A DNA stretch of 64,000 nucleotides from Panicum virgatum (taxonomy: Eukaryota > Streptophyta > Magnoliopsida > Poales > Poaceae), in the NCBI RefSeq assembly GCF_016808335.1, contig NC_053146.1, positions 11,849,015 through 11,913,014 on the forward strand. The letters are read 5' to 3'. Every line of letters begins with the position of its first letter. Within the stretch, counting starts at the first letter, position 1. The notes under the pieces were generated by a model. That model searched no databases and was not told where the DNA came from. It saw nothing but the letters and a program-made list of their open reading frames with translations. The position numbers and the translations under genes were made by a program. Shown here piece by piece: positions 21,671 through 35,175 of the stretch.

Positions 21671-23430
21671 TGTGACATCCCGAAAAAAGCACCAAAATAA
21701 AACACGCGCTAATAATAATATTTTTCAAAACTCTTTTTCATCGTTCAGCTCAGTTACCCCTAAACCCTAATTCCCTCCCAGTCTTTCCGCTATCCTGTCA
21801 TCCGATTTCAAACGTCGACTGAACTCTCCTCTCTTTTTCCTCACCGCCTGTCGTGATCGTCGCCGCGAATCTCTCTTCTCTTTTTCTCCTCTCCCTTTCC
21901 TTCCCCTCCTCCCTGCCGCGTGCACCCGAGCGCCGCTTGGCCGCAAGCGCCGCACGTGCCCTACCTCCCCTGGCCCGCGCACGCGTGACCGACGCCATGC
22001 GTGGCCGACCGCGGCCGCTGTCGCCGCCGGCGCGCACTCGCCCCCTCCTTTTTCTCTCCCTTTTCCCTTTTCTCATTGTCTCTTTTCTGTTTTTCTCCAT
22101 TTCCTTTCCCGTTTTTCCTTGACCACCCCTTGATTTGTTATAACCATTCCTTGACCACCTAGATTAATGTCTGAATGTGTTTTGTTTGGACGTTAATCGC
22201 TGCTAGAACGTTTAGGATCTCATACTCATTACAACTTGTTTTATAAAGAAAATGCGTGTGTGTGGGAAGGGATAAAAGTGGAATTTTCGAAAAGATAAGT
22301 CTAGACGGGATGGATGGCATTTCTGTGTGAGTTGCCAATTGGTGTGCTCGTACCTGTGTGGTAGAGCGAGGAAGGGGAGATATCCATCTTTTCGCCACTA
22401 AGGACCGAGTTGGTGTTACATCTCACCTAACTCCACTCTCGTGCAAACCACTCGACCGTTGTATGGACAACGACTTAGCATAAACCCCACTAGTTAGTCT
22501 GATAGCCATCAGGAGAGCTGAGAGCAACGGGTGACCAAGGAGAAGGGATATGTTCTGTGTGACTTAGGCCCCGGTTAAACCTCAGAGATAGGTCATTGGC
22601 CCCTTGGTGGATCCCGTGGTGGCTAGTCAGGTCTAGCTAAGGTGGGTAAAGGCTTTGTTGGGATCTGCACCGACACTCAGGTGATCTTGTTGTGGTACCC
22701 CACTTGTGGGTGAAGTTGCACACCTCGGCAGAGTTGAGACCTATTCGAATAGTCCGTGCCCACGGTACTGGGCGAGTTACGGTGTGGTCTCACAACTAGT
22801 GTTTACTATGGGATGGGTTGGCGTGAGTGGTTTTGGAAATGTGTTCGGCAGTTGTGCCGTGTGCTACGGCGGATGAGGAGTTCGGTAGCAGTTTAAAACT
22901 TGGATCCTGTGTGGATCAACCCTTTGTGTTACTCGGAACAAGAAAACTGGTTTTGGAAAAATGTTTTCTTTCAAATGAACCCTTGCATAAAATATTGTTT
23001 TCCGCAAATTAAACCCTAGCCTTATCCTTGATTTACCCTGTGCATTATATTCTGTTTATACCCCCTCCGTGGGTGTGGTTGGACTTGCTGAGTACGTTTG
23101 TACTCACCCCATTCTTAATTTTTACAGAGGAAGACCTAGACTTCGTTCCAGAGGACGTTGAGTAGGGTACCGTCCTGCACCCAGCCTTGCCTGTGGATTA
23201 GGGTCACCCGCAGGAGATTCCGCATGGCGCAAGACTCTGATGACCTTCTTTTTATATTTAATATCGTTGCGAGTGTGTGGATTGTAATCCTCACGATAGT
23301 GGCACTTCTCTGCTCACTACCGCATAGAGTTGTACGGTAATGAACCATCTGATGTAATAAATGTGTCATCAGCCTCCTGGGACTGATGTTTGTAACACAT
23401 TTAAGTCTTCTCTTATGAGGGGACGCTTCA
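21671..23430 (+). repeat. 5' LTR of the Tekay-like element (internally deleted)
   Basis: 1,760 bp, against 3,566 bp for the 3' LTR. The two are collinear except for one internal gap of about 1.8 kb at position ~22,118 in this copy, where a TTTTTCC tract is joined directly to ACCACCCCTTGATTTG. The deletion removes the GC-rich part with the TATA-like CCTATAAAAGAC seen in the 3' copy, so this LTR may lack its promoter. Confidence 0.9.
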
Positions 23431-23432
23431 GG

Positions 23433-23450
23433 TGGTATCAGAGCCGTAGG
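23433..23450 (+). other. Primer-binding site (initiator tRNA-Met)
   Basis: TGGTATCAGAGCCGTAGG begins two bases after the 5' LTR end and is complementary to the 3' end of initiator methionine tRNA, the common primer of grass gypsy elements. Confidence 0.9.
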
Positions 23451-23571
23451 TTGGCCGTAGGACGTGACCCTAGGAGCGAAACCCTTTTTCTAGCCCTTTT
23501 TCACTAGGACTTTTCTTTCCTTAATCCTTCTTTCACACAAACACTCACCACTGGTTCTTACCCTGTTCCAG

Positions 23572-24438
23572 ATGGCTGACAATGGATGGATTGGTAGAAT
23601 CTGCCATGCAGAGCCCGGCCTTCCCAAGTTACTGATCCTCAGCCTGGAACGCATTGGAGTTCTGGACCCACCAGAGTTTATCTACCGGGAGTACGACTCC
23701 AAGGGCACTCTTCGGTGCGATCTGATGATCTTCGTGGGAAAGAGCACCCGCTACCCAGATGTGGACCCTTGGTTCATCTCCACCACTGGTTTCCGCTTCC
23801 CGGACACCTATCGAAAAGCCGCCCGTAAAGCCCTGCGACGCCTACGCGTGATATACAGGCATCACCTTCAGCGGACTCCTATGTGATTTTTCCCGCCGAC
23901 TGAAGGAAGAGGGCGCACATGGATTGCCTGGATGAGAGGACTTGGAAGAGAAGAAGAAGACCTAGAAGACACAGTCTCTCACCTATCCATCTATCTCACC
24001 GGCCTGGATGAGCTCTACCGCGAACAAGCGGCACAACTGAAGCAACAAGTCCACAAAGCAGAAAAGGCAACCCAGGAGCTGGATGAACAACGGACAAGAG
24101 CCGTACACGCCGAGTATTCCCTAGCCGCTCTCCAAGTCCAAATGCAAGAACGTGAAGAAGAACTGGAAGAACAACGGGCAAGGACCGCACGCGCCGAGAA
24201 TTCCCTAGCCGCTCTCCAAGCCCGAATGCAAGAATACGAGGCTCGCAGAGGAATAGGTGGGTGGATAGAGGAAGAAGAAGAACCCATGGAAACCCATTGG
24301 GATATAGGCACTCAGACCGAAGAAGAAGAACTCGAAGAAACCCACTGGGATAAAGGTACTCAGACCGAAGATGACGTGATGGATCAGTATCTTTCACTGA
24401 AGAAGCGCCCTCTTAGGATCGAGGAAGAGTCCCCATGA
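23572..24438 (+). pseudogene. Retrotransposon upstream ORF a (alpha-beta domain plus coiled coil)
   Basis: One frame of 289 codons with one internal TGA (23,884-23,886, from a probable Arg codon; the downstream ORF resumes FFPP in the same frame). Residues ~1-105: LPKLLILSLERIGV, PPEFIYREYDSKGT, LRCDLMIFVG, TTGFRFPDTYRKAARKAL. Residues ~120-240 are a long Glu/Gln/Arg-rich coiled coil with an internal repeat (LDEQRTRAVHAEYSLAALQ and LEEQRARTARAENSLAALQ). The tail has two copies of ETHWD.GTQTE. It lies between the primer site and gag. Similar ORFs occur in other grass retroelements, function unknown. The helix-strand-strand-strand-helix order suggests a double-stranded-RNA-binding-like fold; this is inference. 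Confidence 0.8.
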
Positions 24439-24589
24439 TAGGAGTAGCACCCCAAGCTAGAACCTTTGCCCTAATAATCATGTAACCATGAAGCTTGTAC
24501 CCCACCATGTTGCAATAATAAATATCATCTACTCCCTTTGTGTACCCCAAATAATTGTGCAAGTTTATTCACCCTATCTTGGTTTTTAG

Positions 24590-25450
24590 ATGGCTGAGGA
24601 AGGATGGACCCAAGGCGAATGCCAAGCTGCACCTGGCTTCCCCAGCCTGTTGATCAACGCCCTGGAGAGCCTTGGCGTCACGGAACGCCCAAGGTACTAC
24701 AGCTGAGAGTACGAGCATCATGGCACTCTCCGCTGCAGGGTGATCATAGTCATCCCCAGAACTAATCGCTACCCCGACATCCAGTCATGGCGAGTGACTG
24801 CTACGGGATTTAGACACCAAGACACCTATCCCTTGGCCATCAGAAAGGCACTCCGCTACCTGTGCCGGATTTTCGAAGAACACCTAACCCCCACGCCAAT
24901 GAGGTTCTTTCCGCCGGCCATCAGAACCCCAGTCTAGGAAGCACGCATGGGAAGTCTGGAACGGCGCCGCCATGAAGAGGACCCTCTGTACCAAGTGGCT
25001 ACCTACCTAGGCGCCTTGGATCAGCTCTTTGACGAGCAAGCCAACATTCTGAGGGAGCAGACCCATCGAGCCGAGCAAGCAGAGCTCGTGGTGAGACTGC
25101 AATAGGTACGAGCAGCCCAAGCCGAGGCAAGAGCCGCAGCCGCAGTCAGCAGTGAAGCAGTTGCTCAAGAGAGCCTCAGGCAAGCCCGAGACCGGCGTAT
25201 GCAAGAATGGACCAGAAGTGGAACCCCAGTCCCGGCAATTGGAGAAGACCAAGTTCTACTCGAGACGCCCGTCATAGGATGGGGACCAATCGTGATAACC
25301 TCACAAGCCCCACCCGAGAACCCTGAAAGGTCTACTGCCACCGATGAAGGAGAAACTGCTACGCAACCCTTGGCAAATGGAAACCTAGAGGATGGCGAAC
25401 AAGGACTACTCGCACACTCCGCCCCAGAAGAAGGCTCGCCCCGCGAGTAG
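24590..25450 (+). pseudogene. Retrotransposon upstream ORF b, paralogue of ORF a
   Basis: Starts MAEEGWTQGECQAAPGFP and runs 287 codons in one frame, with stops at 24,704-24,706 (TGA), 24,935-24,937 (TAG) and 25,103-25,105 (TAG). The first ~115 residues align with ORF a: FPSLLINALESLGV, GTLRCRVIIVI, RYPDIQSWRVTATGFRHQDT, AIRKALRYLCRIFEEHL, TPMRFFPP. A shorter Ala/Glu-rich coiled coil follows (QAEARAAAAVSSEAVAQESL) and then an acidic tail unlike that of ORF a. Tandem duplication with divergence explains the pair. All three stops can come from single C-to-T changes at Arg or Gln codons. Confidence 0.8.
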
Positions 25451-25727
25451 AATGCCCGATGCCATCCTAGTGTTGTACCCTCCCTGGTTTAAGTTGTACC
25501 CCAAGTGTGAACCTGTAACCGTACATGTAGTACGCATTTTAGTCTTACCTCGTGTTGTACCCTCCCTTGTTTTAATGAAGTTGTGTGTGCCCGTTGTTTG
25601 CCTTGTTTGTGTGCTTGTTAGTTGTGTGCTTATCGGCAGAAAGTAGACTCTGCCTTTTCAAAAGTACGAATTAAACAACTTAAACATCACTTAATCCCAA
25701 TCTCACAAAACTCTACCCAATTTACAG

Positions 25728-27074
<1,347 letters not shown>

Positions 27075-30000
27075 GAGGCTCAAGGAACTCAGGGCGTAGT
27101 ACTCGGTGAGTACCTAGTCAGCTCAGCCCTTGCAACAGTGTTATTTGATTTTGGAGCATCACACTCATTCATATCCTCGAATTTTGTGGAAAATCACAAA
27201 ATACCTACAGTACTACTAAAAACACCCCTAGTAACCCGGACGCCTGGAGGTGACATCAATTGTCAACTAGGTTGTCTACGGGTAAGGATCAATTTAAGTG
27301 GGGTAGAACTTTTAGCAGACTTAGTAGTACTAAAGTCCAAGGGAATAGACGTGATCCTTGGAATGGACTGGTTAAGTCGACACAATGGCCTCATAGGATG
27401 TACTGACAAGGTGGTACACCTCACGAACCCAGAAGGAGTCCGGGTGACCTGTCATACCCGGGAGAGTGGATCGAACCCGATGGTGTTTAGCATGGAAGCC
27501 AAGTCCTTGGAAGAAGTCCTGATAGTGAATGAATACCCAGATGTCTTTCCTAAAGAACTTCCTGGTATGCCACCGGATAGAGATGTAGAGTTTGTTATTG
27601 ACCTTGTCCCTGGAACCGCCCCTATAGCCAAGAGACCCTATAGGATGGCAGCCTCTAAGTTAGCAGAACTAAAGAAACAACTGGAAGAACTACAACGAAT
27701 TGGCTTCATCAGGCCAAGTTCGTCTCCTTGGGGAGCCCCGGTTCTATTTGTCAAGAAGAAGGACGGAAGTATGAGGTTGTGTGTGGATTACCGGGAACTG
27801 AACGAAGTCACTATCAAGAACAAGCACCCCCTCCCCAGGATCGATGACCTTTTTGATCAGTTAAAAGGGGCCAAGTACTTCTCCAAGATCGATCTGAGGT
27901 CAGGATATTTTCAGCTCAAGATTAGGGAGAGCGACATCCCAAAAATAGCCTTTGTCACCCGTTATGGGTAATTTGAGTTCACGGTGATGTCTTTTGGACT
28001 GACTAATGCACCAGCTTATTTCATGAACCTCATGAACAAGGTGTTTATGGACGAGTTAGATAAGTTTGTCGTAGTCTTCATCGACGACATACTTATTTAC
28101 TCGAAGAGTATTCAGGAGCACGAGCAGCACCTGAGGGTAGTTTTGGAAAAGCTGAGAGTGCATAGGCTATACGCCAAATTCAGCAAGTGTGTGTTCTGGC
28201 TGGAGAAAGTAGCCTTCCTTGGTCATATTCTGACCACGGAAGGAGTAACAGTGGACCCCGAGAAGGTCGAAGCAGTTTCCAACTGGCAGCAACCGACCAA
28301 CGTCAGTGAGATCAGAAATTTTTTTGGGTTAGCTGGGTATTATCGGAGATTCATTGAAGGATTTTCCAAGATAGCCCGGCCCATGACAGAGCTACTCAAG
28401 AAGGAAAAGAAATTCACATGAACGGAGTCGTGTGAAAGGAGTTTCCAGGAATTGAAGCGAAGACTGACGACCGCCCCAGTGCTGACCCAACCGGATATTC
28501 ATCGGGATTTTGTCATCTACTGTGATGCATCCCAACAAGGATTGGGTTGTGTGCTGATGCAAGACGGGAAAGTAGTTGCATATGCTTCCCGCCAGCTCAG
28601 GTCTCATGAGCAGAACTATTCGACCCATGATTTGGAACTGGCAGCCGTAGTGCACGCTCTCAAAATTTGGAGGCATTATTTGATCGTGAATAAGTGCGAA
28701 ATATATACTGACCATAAGAGCCTGAAGTACATCTTCACCCAGCCGGATCTGAACCTAGGGCAGAGAAGATGGCTGGAATTGGTTAAGGATTATAACTTGG
28801 AAATCCATTACCACCCGAGGAAAGCAAACGTAATAGCCGATGCCCTAAGTCGGAAATCCTATGGACCCAAGGATGATCATCTGCGAGAGGAAATGACACG
28901 ATTAAATGTGCACATTGTCCCTCGAGGCTCCAGCCAAGTGCTGAACGTCCAATCCACGCTAGAAGACAGAATCCGAAAGGCACAAAGTTCGGATAAGGGG
29001 CTGATGGAAATCCGGAGGCAGACTGGAGAAAATAAGGCACCAGATTTTAGAGTGGATAATAAGGGAACCCTATGGTATAAAGACAGAATTTGTGTGCCCC
29101 AGAAAGGAGACTTCAGGCAGATAATCGTGGATGAAGCTCACAACTCGGCATATTCCATTCACCTAGGATCCACCAAAATGTATATGGACTTAAAACAGAA
29201 ATATTGGTGGAATGGGATGAAGACGGATATTGCACGGTTTGTTTCCCGTTGTGACACTTGTCAAAGGATCAAGGCCGAACACCAGAAGCCAGCAGGGCTA
29301 TTACAACCCCTACCCATCCCGGTTTGGAAATGGGACGAGATAGGAATGAATTTTGTAGTGGGTTTACCCAGAACCCAGAAGGGACATGACTCCATATGGG
29401 TAATAGTGGACCGACTCACTAAAGCGGCTCACTTCATACCCGTGCGAACCAACTACGATGGAGAAAAGCTAGCCAAGCTCTATGTGGAGAATATTGTGAA
29501 GTTGCATGGTGTGCCCAGCCGCATTGTCTCAGATAGAGGGACCCAGTTCACCTCTAGGTTTTGGAAAAGTCTGCATAAAGCCATGGGCACCAGGTTGGAT
29601 TTCAGCTCCGCTTATCACCCACAGACGGATGACCAGACAGAAAGAGTGAATCAGATTATGGAGGATATGTTGAAAGCATGTGTTCTCACCTATGGCAAGG
29701 ATTGAGAACAAAGTTTATCTTATGCAGAATTTTCATACAACAACGGTTATCAGGCGAGTTTAGGCATGTCACCGTTCGAAGCTCTCTACGGGAGAAAGTG
29801 CATAACTCCCCTGATGTGGTCAGAAGTTGGAGAACGTGCCCTAGTCGGGCCCGCACTCATAAAGGAAGCCGAGGAAAGAGTAGCAGAAATCCGCGAGAAG
29901 TTGAAGGCCGCCCAGTCTCGGCAGAAGAGCTACGCGGACAAGAAAAGACGGGAAATAAGTTTCAACCCAGGAGAAAAGACGGGAAATAAGGTTTCACCCA

Positions 30001-30383
30001 TCCGGGGAACTCGAAGATTTCAAGTGCAAGGAAAGTTGGCCCCTCAGTACATTGGACCGTACCGAGTACTGAAGAAAGTCGGAGCAGTGGCATACCGTCT
30101 GGAGCTACCAGAAGAAATGTCGGATATACACCCAGTATTTCATGTCTCACAATTAAGAAGGTGTTTAAAGGTACCCAAGGCAGAACACGTGCCAATAGAA
30201 GAAATAGATCTGCAGCCTGACTTGCGATATCAGGAAATACCGGTTAAGATTCTGGACACTGTCACAAGAAGGACAAGAAATTCTGAAGTACGGATTTGCA
30301 GAGTCCAGTGGAGTAGACACGGTGTTGAGGAAGCTACGTGGGAATGCGAAGACGCTCTGAAGAAGGAGTTTCCCCATCTGTGA
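27075..30383 (+). pseudogene. pol of the Tekay-like element
   Basis: Same frame as gag. Domains in order: aspartic protease ([12 protein letters not shown] at ~27,145; the usual D-S/T-G-A reads D-F-G-A), reverse transcriptase ([13 protein letters not shown]; catalytic [12 protein letters not shown] near 28,077), RNase H (IYCDASQQGLGCVL; TDHKSLKYIF), integrase (HHCC zinc motif around HNSAYSIHLGS ... CDTCQ; catalytic VDRLTKAAHF, SDRGTQFTSRFW and TERVNQIMEDML), and a chromodomain-like end (CRVQWSRHGVEEATWE). Stops at 27,969-27,971 (TAA), 28,419-28,421 and 29,703-29,705 (TGA) break it, all explicable as single transitions of Gln and Trp codons. A small duplication near 29,942-29,990 replaces the usual residues before VSPIRGTRRF. 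The TGA at 30,381-30,383 comes from the 83-bp outer-LTR segment. Confidence 0.92.
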
Positions 30384-30462
30384 ACTCCGACGAGCCCTGC
30401 CGCACGCCGCCGCGGGACAGAGGTCCCGGCAACCGAATACCGCCGCCCCCGCGCCCAAAACC
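30380..30462 (+). repeat. 83-bp copy of outer-LTR sequence before the 3' LTR
   Basis: This segment matches 21,588-21,670, the outer solo LTR directly left of the 5' LTR, with four substitutions in 83 bp, and even ends in the target-site bases AAACC. It stands where a polypurine tract is expected; no such tract is visible. LTR II has the equivalent start of this block (GGTGAACTCCGGCGAGCC, reverse complement near 37,225), confirming that it is outer-family LTR sequence. Confidence 0.88.
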
Positions 30463-33400
30463 TGTGACATCCCGAAAAATGCACCAAAATAAAACACGCG
30501 CTAATAATAATATTTTTCAAAACTCTTTTTCATCGTTGAGCTCAGTTACCCCTAAACCCTAATTCCCTCCCAGTCTTTCCGCTGTCCTGTCATCCGATTT
30601 CAAACGCCAACCGAACTCTCCTCTCTTTTTCCTCACCGCCTGTCGCGATCGTCGACGTGAATCTCTCTTCTCTTTTTCTCTCTCCCTTTCCTTCCCCTCC
30701 TCCCTGCCGCGTGCACTCGAGCGCCGCTTGGCCGCAAGCGCCGCACGTACCCCACCTCCCCTGGCCCGCGCACGCGTGACCGACGCCGTGCGTGGCCGAC
30801 CGCGGCCGCTGTTGCCGCCGGCGCGCACTTGCCCCCTCCTTTTTCTCTCCCTTTTCCCTTTTCTCATTTTCTCTTTTCTCTTTTTCTCCATTTCCTTTCC
30901 CCTTTTTCCTTTTTCCTTCTCCCTTTTTCTCTTTTCTTTTCTCTCTTTTCTTTTTCCCTCCCTCTCCCTTCCTTCTCCTTCTCCCTCCTCTGCTCCGCTC
31001 CCGCGCGTGCCCTGCCCAGCCCGCGCGCTCGGCTCCCGGCCTGCTCTGCCCCGCACACCCGGCCCGGACCGACTCCCCTTCGCCTCCCGCGAGCAAGCCG
31101 CCGCAGCCCTGCTGCGCACGCCCCGCTCCCAGCCTGCCAGTGCGCCCGTGCGCGCGCACACACACGGGGCCTCGCCACGACCAGCCGCGATGCCGCGACG
31201 CCGCGCACGCTGCACCCATGCACTGCACGCCCGCCCGCCCTGCACCGTAACGCGCAGCACGCGTTCCACGTGCTCCGAGCCCCGCCGCGCCGCTCGCCGA
31301 CCTGCCACCGCCTTCCTGTGCCGCCATCGCCGCCGGCCGCCTGTGCGTGCACTGGACCCACGTGGAGCACGCGGCACTGCTCGCCGCGCCCTTCGCCCTC
31401 AAGCCGCACAGTGCCACCGGCCCCGCTCGCCGCCTGCCTGAGCGGTCACGTCGCCGCTGTGCCACCTCGCCGGCCGTGCCGCCGCGTCCCGACACAAGCA
31501 AGCGGCCGGAGCGCCATTACTCCACCCCGCACCACCCGCCGGCCGCCCACCGGCCACCACCCACCCCGTGCCACTCAACCGACCTAGCGCGCCTATAAAA
31601 GACCCCCCAGCGCCGCCCCTCCGCTCCACGACCGCCTTCCCGACCTTCCAGCACCACCACCCACCATCGCCGCCGCCCCGAGCACTGGTCACCGCGGAGC
31701 TCACCTCCCCGCAGCGCCACAGCCCAAGCCAAGGTGGGCATCGGTACCCCCGAGGCTCTCTCTTCCTTTTCCCCCTTCCCTTGCCCGCCGCCGTGACTCC
31801 GAGTCGCCGGTCCAAAGCCGCCGCCGCCCGCTGCCGCACGCCATCGTGGCCAGGCCGACCCGGGCCGCCTCCGCCCGAGCTGCGGCCGGGGATCGACCCC
31901 GCGGGCCCCCCTCTCCTTTTCCCCTCGCCCCGGAGCCGCCCCCGAGCCCCTGGCCGCCGGAATCGGCGCCGCCGACGAGCGCCATCCCCTCCCCTGTTTC
32001 CCGGTCGAGAGGAAGGGGATGAGGGGTTGTTTTGCCCTTAAGCCCCTCCCCTCTTCCTCTATTCAGTAAAGAACCCCCACCCTTTTTACCAAAAAGCTCT
32101 TCCTGTTTTCCTATCTTGCAATCAAACCCTCCACCATATAAACACATTTATAAATAAACCCCTATTTTTTAAATAACCCAATTAGTATCTAAAATACAAA
32201 CCAAGCCCCTGCCTTCATATATATAATTACAAATAGGCCCCTGGACCCTGATTTAACCCCTAAACCTTTATATAACCTATCATTTCATGCGCCAAACGAC
32301 CTCGGATCTACCTAAAACGTTACCATGCCTCTTACGACATAATTTTGTCCATGCCATTAGGAAACCGCCCGAAAATATTACTCCAAACTCCATATCTTAA
32401 TTTTTTCTGATTCGAGCTCGCCGATAAAACTTTTATTTCTTTTTCTTGATTGTGTGTTTGTTTGTATGCATCGTAGATCACGGTGTGAACGAAGGAGAGC
32501 CCGCTAACGAGCAGTACTATGAGCAAGCAAACGAGGAGCAGTTCTGCGACCCCGAGCCCGAAGGACAGCACTTCGATCCGGACCTCCCTGAAGGATTCGA
32601 AGACGGCAAGTTCAATCCCATCTTTTGATGCATGCTTTTGTCCTAGTTTTTATAAAAACAACCTATTGGCCTGTTTTACAAAATTGCATATGTTTTGCCT
32701 GCTGAAAACACGATTGGATAGCCACCCCTTGATTTGTTATAACCATTCCTTGACCACCTAGATTAATGTCTGAATGTGTTTTGTTTGGACGTTAATCGCT
32801 GCTAGAACGTTTAGGATCTCATACTCATTACAACTTGTTTTATAAAGAAAATGCGTGTGTGTGGGAAGGGATAAAAGTGAAATTTTTGAAAAGATAAGTC
32901 TAGATGGGATGGATGGCATTTCTGTGTGAGTTGCCGTTTGGTGTGCTCGTACCTGCGTGGTAGAGCGAGGAAGGGGAGATATCCATCTTGTCGCCACTAA
33001 GGACCGAGTTGGTGTTACATCTCACCTAACTCCACTCTCGTGCAAACCACTCGACCGTTGTATGGGCAACGACCTAGCATAAACCCCACTAGTTAGTCTG
33101 ATAGCCATCAGGAGAGCTGAGAGCAACGGGTGACCAAGGAGAAGGGATATGTTCTGTGTGACTTAGGCCCCGGTTAAACCTCAGAGATAGGTCATTGGCC
33201 CCTTGGTGGATTCCGTGCTGGCTAGTCAGGTCTAGCTAAGGTGGGTAAAGGCTTTGTTGGGATCTCCACCGACACTCAGGTGATCGTGTTGTGGTACCCC
33301 ACTTGTGGGTGAAGTTGCACACCTCGGCAGAGTTGAGACCTATTCGAATAGTCCGTGCCCACGGTACTAGGCGAGTTACGGTGTGGTCTCACAACTAGTG

Positions 33401-34028
33401 TTTACTATGGGATGGGTTGGCGTGAGTGGTTTTGGAAATGTGTTCGGCAGTTGTGCCGTGTGCTACGGCGGATGAGGAGTTCGGTAGCAGTTTAAAACTT
33501 GGATCCTGTGTGGATCAACCCTTTGTGTTACTCGGAACAAGAAAACTGGTTTTGGAAAAATGTTTTCTTTCAAATGAACCCTTGCATAAAATATTGTTTT
33601 CCGCAAATTAAACCCTAGCCTTATCCTTGATTTACCCTGTGCATTATATTCTGTTTATACCCCCTCCGTGGGTGTGGTTGGACTTGCTGAGTACGTTTGT
33701 ACTCACCCCATTCTTAATTTTTACAGAGGAAGACCTAGACTTCGTTCCAGAGGACGTTGAGTAGGGTACCGTCCTGCACCCAGTCTTGCCTGTGGATTAG
33801 GGTCACCCGCAGGAGATTCCGCATGGCGCAAGACTCTGATGACCTTTTTTTATATTTTATATCATTGCGTGTGTGTGGATTGTAATCCTCGCGATAGTGG
33901 CGCTTCTCTGCTCACTACCGCGTAGAGTTGTATGGTAATGAACCATCTGATGTAATAAATGTGTCGTCAGCCTCCTGGGACTGATGTTTGTAACACATTT
34001 AAGTCTTCTCTTATGAGGGGATGCTTCA
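30463..34028 (+). repeat. 3' LTR of the Tekay-like element (full length)
   Basis: 3,566 bp, starting TGTGACATCCCG and ending GATGCTTCA. Includes a pyrimidine-rich tract (~30,840-30,990), a GC-rich region producing large spurious open frames on both strands, a TATA-like CCTATAAAAGAC near 31,591, and the TTGCTGAGTACGTTTGTACT block near 33,684. Flanked on the right by AAACC. Confidence 0.92.
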
Positions 34029-35175
34029 AAACCGATCCCAGCCGTCCGATCCGAGATCAATGCCCGAGATTAAAAGATACCGGTTCGCCCAGGAACTTTT
34101 GCTAAAGAGCCCCTGAACTTTTAGAAATCAATCCGCAGTCCAACGTAGTTCAAAAATAATAAGGAATAGGCATCTAACTTTACGATTTAAACCCCGAAGT
34201 TTTAAAAAATAGAACCCACCGTCCTTGGACCAGCTTTTACAGCCAGACCCCCTGAAAGTTTAGTCTTTATTGCATTTACGTCCCTAGTTTTTACAAAAAG
34301 GCCCCTGACCGAGGATATTCTTAGGAATATTGCCTGGTCTCACAGTTTCTAGGATTTAAAACTTCCCTAAGCCATAACTTTCTCATTTTTCATCCAAATT
34401 CAGCGATTCTTATCCATAAAATTTTCTTAAATCAAGATCTACGCAACCATACCAAATTCACATGAATCAAAGTTTATTTCCAAATGTTATGTGCTTGTTT
34501 GTTTGATCGCGTTCGTCCGAACCGTTAGTAACGTTCGACGTCCGTACGTAGGTTCGAGCGACGCTGTGTTTGACGACGACCCAGAAGACCCCGACTACGA
34601 AGAACCAGTCGAAGAGTTTGAAGGCAAGTCTTATCTCCCCCTCCTTGATCATGTTGAACCCAGATTTCTGCAAACATAAAATATGACCAACATTTAAAAC
34701 GAACTTTTTATTTCATGCATGATGTGTCTTATAGAATGTTTTTCTCCTCACTAGGGGTTACCCAAGTTTGTTTATGCCAATCCTTAAGCTTTGAGCACCC
34801 TGATCCCTTGATAACCCTAGGTCAAATTATTTCAAATGCTTAGGCTAGAAGCTTTGCTATCGCAAAACTTTCAAAGCAACTTTTCTCGTGTGAGTTCCTT
34901 AATGGTTTAAAAATTGTTTTGAGCTGGGAAAGACATGGCTATGCACCTACTTTGTGCATATGCTACGGAGAGTCTACCCTAGCATATAAGGATTGTCATT
35001 GTGGTCATCACCTAGCATTTGTTTCGTACAACCACATGTCCGACCTAGGACGGACTTGGTCCCGAACCCATAGGCTTAGAGCCGCAATTCACTTGGAGGC
35101 AGGGTGCAATGGATACCAGGAGCGGACCTGAGACCTGTGTGGCGTACCAGAGTCTGGCCCCAGCATGGGACCTGT

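Noticed and set aside
23433..23450. tRNA-Met-like match (also at 40,579)
   Set aside because: Only the 18-base complement of the tRNA 3' end; these are retrotransposon primer sites, not tRNA genes.
30559..31839. Large overlapping open frames on both strands (up to 303 codons), Arg/Pro/Ala-rich
   Set aside because: They are inside the 3' LTR of the Tekay-like element and reflect its GC-rich composition.
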